DNA of 64,000 nucleotides from an uncultured Bacilli bacterium (GTDB lineage Bacteria > Bacillota_I > Bacilli_A > RFN20 > CAG-826): assembly GCA_944372115.1 (NCBI GenBank), contig CALVYH010000003.1:62001-126000 (forward strand). Reading direction: 5' to 3'. Positions 1-10,000 of this stretch are shown piece by piece (positions within the stretch are counted from its first letter, which is position 1; each line of letters starts with the position of its first letter). The notes beneath the pieces are model-generated. The model was given only the letters and a program-made list of their open reading frames with translations. It was not told the origin of the DNA and made no database searches. The translations under genes and the position numbers were made by a program.

Positions 1-1
1 A

Positions 2-616
2 GATAAATATCAATGTGAATCAATTATTATTGCAACAGGAACTAAAGAAAATGAATTAAATTTACCAAAAGAAGATCAATTTAGGGGTAGAGGTGTTTCA
101 TTCTGTGCAACTTGTGATGGTGCTTTTTATAAAGATAAAGATGTTGTTGTTTATGGAGGAGGAGATAGTGCTATAACTGAAGCTACTTTTTTAGCACCAA
201 TCGTTCATTCAATTACAATGATTTCTCGTCATAACTTAAGAGGAGAAAAAAACAATATTGAAAAATTAAATGCTCATTCAAATATTACTTATTTACCAAA
301 TACAATTATTACTGAATTGATTGGTGATGATCATCTTGAAGGAATAAAAGTTTTAAGTGAAGGAAATAAAATATCTACTATTAAAACAGATGGTATATTT
401 GTTTATATTGGTTCAAAACCAGAATTAAAATTTTTAAATCACTTAGATGTTTTAAATTCAAAAGGTTATATTGAAGTAGATAATGAATTTAGAACAAAAG
501 TTAAGGGTGTCTATGCAATTGGTGATGTAATTGAAAAAGAGTTAAGACAAATTGTTACCGCTACTAATGATGGCGCAATAGCAATTCATACATTACATAA
601 AGATTTAAATAAATAA
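2..616 (+). CDS. trxB: Thioredoxin reductase, 3' part (cut by window edge)
   Basis: This is the C-terminal two thirds of an NADPH-dependent thioredoxin reductase, the flavoenzyme that keeps cytosolic thioredoxin reduced. The reading frame is open from base 2, so the start lies outside the window. The redox-active CATCDG motif is encoded near 107-124 and is followed by a second Rossmann motif, GGGDSA, for NADPH. Near the C terminus GVYAIGDV is the FAD-contacting motif of the family. No defect is visible in the part present. The next gene, lysS, converges on it, and a hairpin terminator sits between them. The family assignment is firm; only the N-terminal FAD motif cannot be checked. Confidence 0.93.
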   Translation, partial: DKYQCESIIIATGTKENELNLPKEDQFRGRGVSFCATCDGAFYKDKDVVVYGGGDSAITEATFLAPIVHSITMISRHNLRGEKNNIEKLNAHSNITYLPNTIITELIGDDHLEGIKVLSEGNKISTIKTDGIFVYIGSKPELKFLNHLDVLNSKGYIEVDNEFRTKVKGVYAIGDVIEKELRQIVTATNDGAIAIHTLHKDLNK

Positions 617-620
617 TGAA

Positions 621-653
621 AAATGGTTTCCACGTGGAAACCATTTTATTTTA
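621..653. terminator. Bidirectional hairpin terminator with a parS-like core
   Basis: A perfect 26-base palindrome (621-646) lies between the converging trxB and lysS genes and has a T-rich run on each side. It can end transcription from both directions. Its centre is the parS-like palindrome TTTCCACGTGGAAA, so the hairpin and a chromosome-segregation site appear to share the same bases. Termination in vivo is inference. Confidence 0.75.
627..640. other. parS-like site 1
   Basis: TTTCCACGTGGAAA is a fully symmetric 14-mer that closely resembles the Bacillus parS consensus TGTTNCACGTGAAACA. It forms the core of the trxB/lysS terminator. Confidence 0.6.
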
Positions 654-2135
654 CTTTTGATCTTTCATTGTTGGGAAGAGAATTACTTCTCTAATAGATG
701 GTTGATTAAGTAATAACATTACTAATCTATCAATACCAATTCCAATACCACCAGTAGGAGGCATACCATAATCCATAGCCTCTAAGAAATCATAATCCAT
801 TTCATTTGCTTCATCATCACCAAGTTCTTTAGCTTTAAGTTGAGCAACGAATCTTTCTTTTTGATCAATAGGATCATTTAATTCGCTATATGCATTAGCA
901 AATTCCCATCCATTGATATAAAGTTCAAATCTTTCAGTAAATCTTGGGTCTGGGCTCTTTTTAGTTAATGGCGAAACTTCGATTGGATGATGACAAACAA
1001 ATGTTGGTTGAATAAGTTCATTTTCGCAAAGTTCTTCAAATAAAGCATTTAAATAATAACCTGTTGAAGTCCAATGTTTTTCTATTTTTATATTGTATTT
1101 TTTACATAATTCTTGAGCTTCTTCTAAAGAAATATCTCCTTTAAAATCAACTCCAGTCTTTTCTTTAACAAGATCAGACATATCAACCCATCTAAATTCA
1201 GGTCTAAAATCGATTTCTTTACCTTGATAGTTTAAAACATCTGTTTTAATAACATTTTTTAAAACATATCTAATGACATCTTCGCTTAATTGTCTCATTG
1301 AAGATAAATCACCATATGCTTGATATAACTCGACAGTTGTAAATTCAGGATTATGTCTTGTATCCATTCCTTCATTTCTAAATAATCTACCAAATTCATA
1401 TACCTTTTCTAAACCACCAACAATTAATTTCTTTAATGGTAATTCGGTAGCGATTCTTAAATAAAAATCTTTATTTAGTGCATTATGATGAGTAATAAAT
1501 GGTCGAGCATTTGCTCCTCCTAAAATTGGAGAAAGAACACTAGTTTCAACTTCTGTAAATCCTAATGAATCAAAATAATGTTGCATACATCTAATAATTT
1601 TTGGTCTTAAAAGAGCAACTTGTTTTGCTTCATCATTCATAATCAAATCAACATATCTGTGCCTATATCTTTCTTCAACATCAGTTAAGCCATGGAATTT
1701 TTCAGGTAATGGTCTTAATGATTTTGTTAAGAAAGTAAAATCTGTTACTTTTAAAGTTAATTCGCCGGTTCTTGTTTTCATTAAATGACCGCCTAAACCA
1801 ACAATATCACCGACATCACATAATTTAAAAATAGCATAATTATCAGCATTTACAGTTTCAACTGAAATATATGCTTGTATTCTTCCTTCTTTGTCTTGAA
1901 TTGTTAAAAAGGAAGCTTTTCCCATTTTTCTAAGAAGCATGATTCTTCCAGCAACTTTTACTTCTATTGGATTTGCTTCTAATTCTTCATTAGTTTTTTC
2001 ACCAGCTTTTTCTTTACAAGTTAAGGTTGAATCTGTTCTATCATATTTTTGACCCCATGGATTGACGCCAAGTTCGACTAATTTATTTAACTTTTCTCTT
2101 CTTGCTAATTCTTGATCTGTTAACTTGTTTTCCAT
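651..2135 (-). CDS. lysS: Lysyl-tRNA synthetase (class II)
   Basis: The enzyme charges tRNA-Lys with lysine for translation in the cytosol. The 494-residue length is normal for bacterial LysS. An OB-fold anticodon-binding domain covers about residues 55-150. The class II catalytic core follows, with motif 2 around FRNEGMDTRHNPEF (residues about 250-275) and motif 3 GIGIGIDRLVML near residue 465. The ATG at 2135 is preceded by an AAAGGA Shine-Dalgarno sequence. It is the last gene of the minus-strand cluster beginning at pth, as in Bacillus, where dusB-lysS follow ftsH. A 257-base AT-rich gap separates it from dus, so it may have its own promoter. I saw no T-box leader there. Confidence 0.97.
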   Translation of the reverse strand: MENKLTDQELARREKLNKLVELGVNPWGQKYDRTDSTLTCKEKAGEKTNEELEANPIEVKVAGRIMLLRKMGKASFLTIQDKEGRIQAYISVETVNADNYAIFKLCDVGDIVGLGGHLMKTRTGELTLKVTDFTFLTKSLRPLPEKFHGLTDVEERYRHRYVDLIMNDEAKQVALLRPKIIRCMQHYFDSLGFTEVETSVLSPILGGANARPFITHHNALNKDFYLRIATELPLKKLIVGGLEKVYEFGRLFRNEGMDTRHNPEFTTVELYQAYGDLSSMRQLSEDVIRYVLKNVIKTDVLNYQGKEIDFRPEFRWVDMSDLVKEKTGVDFKGDISLEEAQELCKKYNIKIEKHWTSTGYYLNALFEELCENELIQPTFVCHHPIEVSPLTKKSPDPRFTERFELYINGWEFANAYSELNDPIDQKERFVAQLKAKELGDDEANEMDYDFLEAMDYGMPPTGGIGIGIDRLVMLLLNQPSIREVILFPTMKDQK

Positions 2136-2392
2136 AATCTAATCCTTTCTTCTTTTAAAACTCTAATATTTTAATAAATTAAAAAAGAAAAATAAAATAA
2201 TATTCATTTAAATGCAATAAATTATAAAACTATAATTAACTAGAACTAGATGAAAAAATCTATTTAATTATTTATGTATTAAACTTGTCTATGAACCAGT
2301 TAATAAACAAGTTTCTAAAAAATATGTAATAGCTCTTAATTTTGCAATTAATATTTCTTTTAGAAAATTTAAATATTATAAAGAAATATTTC

Positions 2393-3379
2393 TTAATAAA
2401 TTTCATTATTCATTAAATAATCGTTAACAATATTAAACAATGAGTCAATTGAAGTAATTGTTGTTGATATTTCGTTTTTTAATTTTTTTGTATTTGAAAA
2501 CATATTAAAAAATTTAGGTGCTATACCTCTTAAAATAGAAACTGCTCTTTGTTCACCAAATTCCTCATTTAAAAGGGTTGTAAATTCTTTTAAATATTCA
2601 ATTTGTCCTTCAATTGTTGGTTCTTCAATTTTATCTAACTCATTATTTAAATAATGATTAATATTTTTTATTAATAATGGATTTCCAATTCCACCCCTAG
2701 CAACCGCAATAGAGTCTGCTTTTGAAATTTCTAATGCTTTAATTGCATCGTTAAGTGTAAAAATATTTCCACTTACAGCATATGGTATTTTAATATATTT
2801 TTTTAAATCTTTTAAAGCTTCATAATGTGCTTCGCCAATATAAAGTTCTTTTTTAGTTCGACAATGAATTGTTAAAAAAGATACTCCAGCCTCTTCTAAT
2901 GCTTTAGCTATTTCTATAATATTATTTTTTTCCCAACCTAAACGAATTTTAGCACTCACTGGTTTTTTAGATTTCTCTACAATACTTTTCATCATATCTT
3001 TCATTAAAGGAACATCTTTTAACCAACTACTTCCACCATTTGATTTAGTTACTTTTGGTACAGGACAGGCTAAATTTATATCTAAAACATCATAATTTGT
3101 ATTACTTTTTTCTAATATATCAAGAGCTTCTAATAAAGTCTCTTTTTTCCCACCAAAAAGTTGAATAGCTAATGGTTTATCGTTTCCATCAGTTTTAATC
3201 ATTTCAAAAGTTCTTTTATTATTATAAATAAGTCCACAATCAGAAATCATTTCGCTATAAGTAATAGCGCAGCCAAACTTATTCATAAACTTTCTATAAG
3301 AAAAAGAAGTTATTCCAGCCATAGGGGCTAGAATAACTTTTCCTTTTAATTCAAGATTTTTAATTATTAAATTTTCCAT
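2393..3379 (-). CDS. dus: tRNA-dihydrouridine synthase
   Basis: This FMN-dependent enzyme reduces uridine to dihydrouridine in the D-loop of tRNAs. The protein is 328 residues long, normal for DusB-type enzymes, and forms a TIM barrel. The start VILAPMAGITSFSYR is the FMN-binding first strand, and the catalytic cysteine lies in NLACPVPK (about residue 104). IHCRT and GGIG further on are typical phosphate-binding segments. It begins 8 bases after the ftsH stop without a clear Shine-Dalgarno sequence, so translation is probably coupled to ftsH. Position next to lysS matches dusB of Bacillus, but the exact tRNA position modified cannot be read from the sequence. Confidence 0.93.
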   Translation of the reverse strand: MENLIIKNLELKGKVILAPMAGITSFSYRKFMNKFGCAITYSEMISDCGLIYNNKRTFEMIKTDGNDKPLAIQLFGGKKETLLEALDILEKSNTNYDVLDINLACPVPKVTKSNGGSSWLKDVPLMKDMMKSIVEKSKKPVSAKIRLGWEKNNIIEIAKALEEAGVSFLTIHCRTKKELYIGEAHYEALKDLKKYIKIPYAVSGNIFTLNDAIKALEISKADSIAVARGGIGNPLLIKNINHYLNNELDKIEEPTIEGQIEYLKEFTTLLNEEFGEQRAVSILRGIAPKFFNMFSNTKKLKNEISTTITSIDSLFNIVNDYLMNNEIY

Positions 3380-3387
3380 TTATTTAA

Positions 3388-5496
3388 TTAATCTTTTTTA
3401 TCTTCAGTAGAATTAAGTCCTTCTTTTTCTTCTTCTTTATCGATAGTATCGATATTTTTTTCATCTTCTTTAACTAATTCTTCGCTCTTTTTTTCATCAA
3501 AGTGAGGTTTATCTTCTTCTTTTAAGGAAGAGTTTTCATAATTATCTTTAGCAGCTCCTTCTAAATGATCTTTATCACTTGGAAGAGAACGATGTTCTAA
3601 AAGATAAGTAATTTGTTCTTCGGTAATAGTTTCATTTTCAAGAAGTGTTTTAGCAATTAATTCCATATCATCTTTTCTTTCAGTGATAATTTTAACTGCT
3701 AAAGCGTGAGAATCATCAACAATTTTTCTAACTTCTCTATCAATTTCATTTGCAACATCAGCGGAGAAATTCTTTTGAGTATTATAATAATCTCTCCCTA
3801 AGAAGACATTTCCGCTTGGTTTTTCATATTGAATAGGTCCTAATGAAGACATTCCATATTCAACAACCATGCTTCTAGCAATTTGAGTAGCTCTTTCAAT
3901 GTCATTACTTGCACCTGTAGAAACATCATTAAAGAAAATTTCTTCAGCTACACGTCCGCCTAATAAACCGCAAATCTCTGCCTCTAATTCTTTTTTAGTT
4001 AATAAGAATCTATCTTCATCTGGTCCCATTAAAACATGTCCGCCAGTTCTTCCACGAGGAATAATAGTAATTTTTCTAACTTTATCAGCATCTGGAAGAG
4101 TTAATCCTATAATTGCGTGGCCGCTTTCATGATAAGCGACTCTAAGTCTTTCTTTATCACTTAAACCTTTTGTACTTCTTGCAGGACCAGCAATTCTTCT
4201 ATCAATTGCTTCATCAATATCAGAAAGAGTAATGAATTCTTTCTTTTCTCTAATAGCTAATATAGCAGCATCATTTAATATTGAAGCAATATCAGCGCCA
4301 GAGAATCCAACAGTTCTTTTTGCTAAGAAAGAGAAATCAATTTTAGGATCTAACTTCTTATTTTTAGCATGAACTTTGAAGATTGCTTCTCTTCCAGCTC
4401 TATCAGGAAGGGAAACGGTAATTTGTCTATCAAATCTACCTGCTCTTAAAAGTGCAGGATCAAGAACATCGTCACGGTTAGTAGCAGCAATAACGATAAT
4501 TCCACTATTTTCTTCGAAACCATCAAGCTCAACTAATAATTGGTTAAGAGTCTGTTCTCTTTCATCGTTTCCACCACCAAGTCCAGCACCTCTTTGTCTA
4601 CCAACAGCATCGATTTCATCGATAAAAATAACACAAGGAGCATTTTGTTTTGCTGTTTTAAATAAATCTCTAACTCTACCAGCGCCAACACCAACAAACA
4701 TTTCAACGAAGTCGGAACCTGAAATAGAATAGAATGGAACGCCAGCTTCACCAGCAACAGCTTTTGCTAATAAAGTTTTACCAGTTCCTGGAGGACCAAC
4801 AAGTAAAATACCTTTTGGTAATTTAGCACCATATTTTGTATATTTTTTAGGTTCTTTTAAATAATCAACAACTTCAACCAATTCTGCTTTTTCACTATCA
4901 CATCCAGCGACGTCATCAAATCTAACCTTTGAATCATCAACCTTTCTTGCTCTTGATTTATTAAAATCCAAAGCTTTTTGGTTTCCACCAGCTGAAGACA
5001 TGAGTAAACGGAAGAAGAATATTGCAATTGCAATCATTACAACTGTTGAAATAATTGTTGGTAACCATGAAATAAACCAATTTTCAGTATAAATTGATCC
5101 ATAAATACCAGGATGAGCACCACATTCAATAATTTGTGAAGATAATGCTTCAGCAAATGTAACCATATTTGGTTTTCCGTCTGCATCAACTCCATATTCA
5201 TATGGATAAACATTGAATGCATCTTTACTCATTGTAAATGTAAAGTATTCTTGATTGTTATATGGTTTATCAAGTTGAATATAAACTTGAACTTCTTCGC
5301 CACTTTCAACAGCTGCACCATATTGAACTTTATATTGATCTTCATCATTTAATACTAAACGAATACCTTGATCAGTTGAAATACTTGCATATTGTTGATT
5401 GTTAACACCAATTAGGAAATAAATCATTAATCCTAAAAAAGCGAAAAGTATTATATATATAAGGATATTAAACCAACTAAATCTTCTTTTCTCCAT
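3388..5496 (-). CDS. ftsH: ATP-dependent membrane zinc protease FtsH
   Basis: FtsH is a hexameric membrane AAA+ protease that degrades misassembled membrane proteins and some regulators. The protein is 702 residues long. Membrane segments lie at about residues 8-30 and 140-165, with an extracytoplasmic domain between them. The AAA+ domain has Walker A GPPGTGKT near residue 235, and the SRH region includes RAGRFDRQ. The zinc site HESGH lies near residue 455. The last 60 or so residues form a strongly charged, mostly acidic tail rich in K, E and D, longer than in many homologues and probably disordered. It follows tilS in the cluster as in Bacillus, but hpt, which usually lies between them, is absent. 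Confidence 0.97.
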   Translation of the reverse strand: MEKRRFSWFNILIYIILFAFLGLMIYFLIGVNNQQYASISTDQGIRLVLNDEDQYKVQYGAAVESGEEVQVYIQLDKPYNNQEYFTFTMSKDAFNVYPYEYGVDADGKPNMVTFAEALSSQIIECGAHPGIYGSIYTENWFISWLPTIISTVVMIAIAIFFFRLLMSSAGGNQKALDFNKSRARKVDDSKVRFDDVAGCDSEKAELVEVVDYLKEPKKYTKYGAKLPKGILLVGPPGTGKTLLAKAVAGEAGVPFYSISGSDFVEMFVGVGAGRVRDLFKTAKQNAPCVIFIDEIDAVGRQRGAGLGGGNDEREQTLNQLLVELDGFEENSGIIVIAATNRDDVLDPALLRAGRFDRQITVSLPDRAGREAIFKVHAKNKKLDPKIDFSFLAKRTVGFSGADIASILNDAAILAIREKKEFITLSDIDEAIDRRIAGPARSTKGLSDKERLRVAYHESGHAIIGLTLPDADKVRKITIIPRGRTGGHVLMGPDEDRFLLTKKELEAEICGLLGGRVAEEIFFNDVSTGASNDIERATQIARSMVVEYGMSSLGPIQYEKPSGNVFLGRDYYNTQKNFSADVANEIDREVRKIVDDSHALAVKIITERKDDMELIAKTLLENETITEEQITYLLEHRSLPSDKDHLEGAAKDNYENSSLKEEDKPHFDEKKSEELVKEDEKNIDTIDKEEEKEGLNSTEDKKD

Positions 5497-5558
5497 GTTT
5501 TCTCCTTTTTTACACGCCTAAATAATTTTAATATAAATTGATATTTTTTTATAGAGAA

Positions 5559-6806
5559 TTACTCTATTTTTATTAAACTTTCAATATCAAAAACTAAAAA
5601 TGATTTTTTTGTATATCTAACCTTTTCCATATAACGAGGAAGATAAATTAATTCACCATTCTTTGAATAAACACCCGGCCAAATCTTTCGATATGAAGTA
5701 GGTAATTTCATATCTATAAATATTTTAGAAACTCTTTTTTTCTGCCCCTTATAAGAATAAAAATCGTCTCTCGATACCGGATGAATTATTATACTATCAT
5801 AATTTGAAAATATTTCATTATATTTTGTATCTACTAAAAAGCGAAAGTATTTATTACCTTTTTTTGAAAGTTCGAAATAGTAATTTGATTCATAAATTTT
5901 ATCTATTTTTAAATAACCGTATTCAATAAAAATATAATATAAAGTATTTCCAATTTTTTCTTTAATATTTTTATTTAAAAATAACTTTAAATAAATATCA
6001 TTTATCTTGTCTTTACTGAAATTTTTTAAAAAAGGAAAATAAGAAAGATAATAGTAAAATAGATTAATAAAATCATTTATATCCATTTTTTTACATTTTT
6101 TTACATTTAAGCGATTATTTTTAATCATTTTTTTAAAAATGTTATTTTCTTCTCTTTTCTTTTTGTTTTTATATTTAATCTCTAATAAGATAGTTTTTAT
6201 TTCTTCATCGCTTAAATTTTTAATATATTCATTTCTAATTTTATTGCGTTTATATTTATTATCAAAATTTGATTTATCAATATTAAAAGGAATATTATTT
6301 TTTAAACAATAAATTTCTAAATCTTTTTTACGATAAGAAAGTAAAGGGCGAATATAAGGGATATCATCTTTATAAATTAATGTTTTAAGTCCATAAAATG
6401 TTACGTAGGAATTTCTTTCTTTTTGCAATAAGTAAGTTTCAATTAAATCATCTAAATTATGAGCGATTAAAACAGCTTCATAATTTTCTTTATGGTTTTT
6501 ATTATCTAAATTATAAATTTCTTTAAAAAAATCGTAACGGACATTTCTTGCCCAAGATTCAACATTTTTATCTTCTTTTTTATAATAAACTTCTTTTTTA
6601 TATACTTTTATATTGTTTAATTTAGAAAATTTTAATAATTCTTTTTCTTCATAATTGCTTTCATCTCTTAAATGATAATTAATGAATGCAATATCAAAAG
6701 AAATATTATTTTTTAACAATAATGAAACTAAAGCCATTGAATCTGGCCCAAAAGAACATCCAACTAAATATTTTTTATTCGTCTTTATTATCTTCTTTAA
6801 TTTCAT
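5559..6806 (-). CDS. tilS: tRNA(Ile)-lysidine synthetase
   Basis: TilS attaches lysine to C34 of tRNA-Ile(CAU), so that it reads AUA, a common codon in this AT-rich genome. The 415-residue protein opens with the N-type ATP-pyrophosphatase loop at about residues 15-24. Here the motif is SFGPDS instead of the usual SGGxDS, with the Asp-Ser pair kept. The HNLDDLIET segment and the basic C-terminal region fit the family. The start overlaps the end of rqcP by 32 bases, which points to translational coupling. The C-terminal half is very lysine- and asparagine-rich, as expected from base composition. I am confident in the family. Confidence 0.93.
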   Translation of the reverse strand: MKLKKIIKTNKKYLVGCSFGPDSMALVSLLLKNNISFDIAFINYHLRDESNYEEKELLKFSKLNNIKVYKKEVYYKKEDKNVESWARNVRYDFFKEIYNLDNKNHKENYEAVLIAHNLDDLIETYLLQKERNSYVTFYGLKTLIYKDDIPYIRPLLSYRKKDLEIYCLKNNIPFNIDKSNFDNKYKRNKIRNEYIKNLSDEEIKTILLEIKYKNKKKREENNIFKKMIKNNRLNVKKCKKMDINDFINLFYYYLSYFPFLKNFSKDKINDIYLKLFLNKNIKEKIGNTLYYIFIEYGYLKIDKIYESNYYFELSKKGNKYFRFLVDTKYNEIFSNYDSIIIHPVSRDDFYSYKGQKKRVSKIFIDMKLPTSYRKIWPGVYSKNGELIYLPRYMEKVRYTKKSFLVFDIESLIKIE

Positions 6807-7047
6807 CTTTAATTACTTCATACATTTTAAAAGCGTCTTCTTTTAAAATGTGGTCTTTTATAAATAATATTTTAACGATTAAATGATGTCTTCCTAAAGT
6901 TAAATCTAAAATATCTCCTTCTTTCACTTCGCTTGATGGTTTACAAGGGTGATTATTAAGTAAAAAGATGTCTCTAGAAACGAGTTCTTTAGCTACACTT
7001 CTTCTTTTTATTAGTCTACTTACTTTTAAAAATTTATCTAATCTCAT
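6775..7047 (-). CDS. rqcP: S4-domain RNA-binding protein RqcP (YabO/Hsp15-like)
   Basis: This 90-residue protein has an S4 RNA-binding domain over nearly all its length, beginning MRLDKFLKVSRLIKRR. In Bacillus the equivalent gene, rqcP (yabO), lies in the same place after mfd. RqcP binds obstructed 50S ribosomal subunits and drives poly-alanine tailing with RqcH during ribosome-associated quality control. The gene overlaps the end of mfd by 14 bases and tilS by 32 bases, so the three are almost certainly co-translated. The C-terminal 20 residues are acidic. The role is inferred from domain and synteny; rqcH is not in the window. Confidence 0.85.
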   Translation of the reverse strand: MRLDKFLKVSRLIKRRSVAKELVSRDIFLLNNHPCKPSSEVKEGDILDLTLGRHHLIVKILFIKDHILKEDAFKMYEVIKDEIKEDNKDE

Positions 7048-10000
7048 TTTTTAAAGCCTCTTCATGGATAATTTTTAATACTTCTAATAATAACTTATCA
7101 TAATCATTCTTTTTTGAAATAATTATTTCAATACATTTATTATGATAAGTTAATTTTAATCTATCTATATAATTAATTAACTTCATAAATATTGTTGTAC
7201 CTATCGCATTAATTGAGGAAAATTCATTTGATAATATTAAATTTATTGAATTTTGAGTATTTTTTAATTCATTAAATTCTTTAAATGATAAATAAATATC
7301 AATTTCTCTTTGTTTCAAGATGTTATTAAAAGAAGGGGGGATTTCTCCACCAAAAATATCTTTAATATGTTTTGATAAATTTTTAAGTTTATCAAAAGTA
7401 TCAGCTTCACTTATTTTTTGATAAAGCTCAATTTTTTCATTATCTGAAGCAAAAGAAGAAGGAATATAAGCATTTTCAATAACTGTTGATGTTGTTTTTA
7501 CTTCATTTTCTTTAATAATTTGACCATCTTTTTTCTCTTTTAAAGCTTCATTTAATAATTTTAAATATAGATCAATTCCGACATCATCAATAAATCCGGC
7601 TTGTTCTCTACCTAAAATTTCTCCAGCTCCTCTAATAAGAAGATCTCTTTGAGCAATTTTAAAACCGCTTCCAAGTTCAGTAAAATCTTGTAATGCTTTA
7701 AGTCTTTTTCTAGCTTCATCATTTAACTTTTTATTTTTATCAATTAAAAGATAACAATAGGCCATTCTATCGCCTCTTCCTACTCTACCTTTTATTTGAT
7801 AAAGTTGAGAAAGTCCAAATCTATCAGCGTCATCAACAATAATTAAATTTGCATTTCGAACATCAATTCCATTTTCAATAATTGAAGTTGCCAATAATAA
7901 ATCTATATCATTTAAATAAAAATCTGCCATTACAGTATTAACATCGTTTTTATCCATTTTTCCATGAACAACTCCTACTCTAATTTCAGGGATCATTTTT
8001 TGTATTTTATTAGCAAGTTCATAGATATCTGAAATGTTGTTATGAACAAAATAAACTTGTCCACCTCTTGCGAGTTCTCTTTCAATAATTTCCTTTAAAA
8101 CTTTTTCATCTTTTTGAATAACATAAAGTTGAATTGGAAGTCTTTCTTTAGGTGGGGTTTGAATAGTTGAAACACTTTTTAACCCTACTAAGGAAGATTG
8201 TAAAGTTCTAGGGATTGGGGTAGCAGATAATGTTAAAACATCGATATTTTCTGTATTTAATTTAATTTTTTCTTTCTGTTCAACACCAAATCTTTGCTCT
8301 TCATCAATAATTAAAAGACCTAAATCTTTAAATTTTATCTTGTTAGATAAGGCTTTATGAGTTCCAATTAAAAAATTTATTTTTCCATTTTCTAAATCTT
8401 CTAAAATCAATTTTGTTTCTTTTGGAGTCTGATTTCTCGTTAAAAGTTTAATATTAACATCAAATTTTCTAAATCTATCAAGAGCAACTTCATGATGTTG
8501 CTTTGCTAAAAGTGTTGTTGGAGCTAAAAGTAAAACCTGTTTGTTACTTAAAATTGCTTTAAAAGCTGCACAAAATGCAATTTCAGTTTTGCCAAAACCA
8601 ACATCACCGCATAAAAGACGGTCCATTGGTTGTTCTTTTTCCATATCTTCTTTAATTTCTTTTAAAGATTTCTTTTGGTCATCAGTTAGTTCATGCTTAA
8701 ATTCAGCTTCAAATTCAGCTTGAAGTTCATCATCGTTTTCAAATCTAATACCCTTTATTAATGCTCTATTTTTATATAAAACTAAAAGCTTATCAGCTAA
8801 ATCATTAACCTTATCTTTGATTCTTTTCTTAGTTTTTTTCCACGTGTCACTATGTAAAGACGATAATTTTGGGATTCTTCCTTCTTGCCCAGCATATTTT
8901 CTAATTAAATTAAAAGAATATAAAGGAACAAATAATTCATCATTTCCTGCAAATTTAATTTCTAGATAATCTTCTTTCTTCCCTTGAAGTTCCATTTGGC
9001 TTAAGCCGATATATTGGCCTATCCCATAAGTTTCATGAACTACATAATCTCCTTGTTCTAACTCTTGATAACTGCCTAAAATTTCCCCCTCTTTAAATTT
9101 AGAAGAGTAAGTTAAATTAGTATGTCTAGAATTAAAGAGTAATTTAGAAGTAACTAAAGCAAAACTATCATTTTTATCTTCAATTGCAATATTAAAATCA
9201 GAAATAATTATATTAATTGATCCACTAAATTTATCTTCGATTTTATCCAAAATATTAAAATCTCTATGTAAAAACTCTAAATAATCGACTAATGATGAAA
9301 ATTCCTCTTTATTTTTAACAACGAATAATATCTTATTAAATTCATTTAAATATAAATCGACTATTTTTTGATATTCAATTCCTTTTTTTGCTTCAAAAAT
9401 TGGAGCAGACAAAGGAACATCAATCATATTTTTATGCGTTAAATCAAAAGATGAAATATAAGAAATTTCTATGGCACCTTCATTGCATAAACCTAAATTG
9501 TTATTAAAATATTCAAGATGAGTTAAACTTTTCCCACTGTCAAAAAGATCCATTAATAATTCATGAGATTCTAAATAAAGTTGTTTTTTTGATTCTAAAA
9601 TATCATTTTCTTCTAAAATTATTTCAATATATTCATCTAAATAAGAAAGGATAGAATCATGACTACTTTTTAAAAATCCATAATATTTATATAAAGTTGG
9701 TTGATAATTATTATTAATTAAATTCTCTATATCTTCATTGATTTGAGCATTGAAAATATCTTTTAAATCACTTCTAATTCTTTTCAAATCTTCTTCTTTT
9801 CTAAAATTCATCTTTTTTTCGATATTTCTTTTTTCTTCATCATTAAAAATTAAAGTAGTAGCAGGTAAAATGTCGATTTTATCAATTGTTGAAATTGAGG
9901 ATTGAGTTGCAATATCAAAAAAACGAATTGATTCAATAGTATCATCAAAAAATTCGATTCTTATCGGATTATCATAATTCATTGTAAAAATATCTATGAT

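Noticed and set aside
2260-2392. Short open frame on the plus strand in the lysS-dus gap
   Set aside because: It has about 40 codons, no ribosome binding site and no recognisable family; open frames of this size are expected in AT-rich DNA with few GC stops, and it overlaps the dus end. The gap also has AT-rich inverted repeats without a clear role.
2136-2392. T-box or lysine riboswitch upstream of lysS
   Set aside because: No T-box sequence or multi-stem leader is visible; the gap is plain AT-rich DNA with a weak repeat AAACTTGT/ACAAGTTT.
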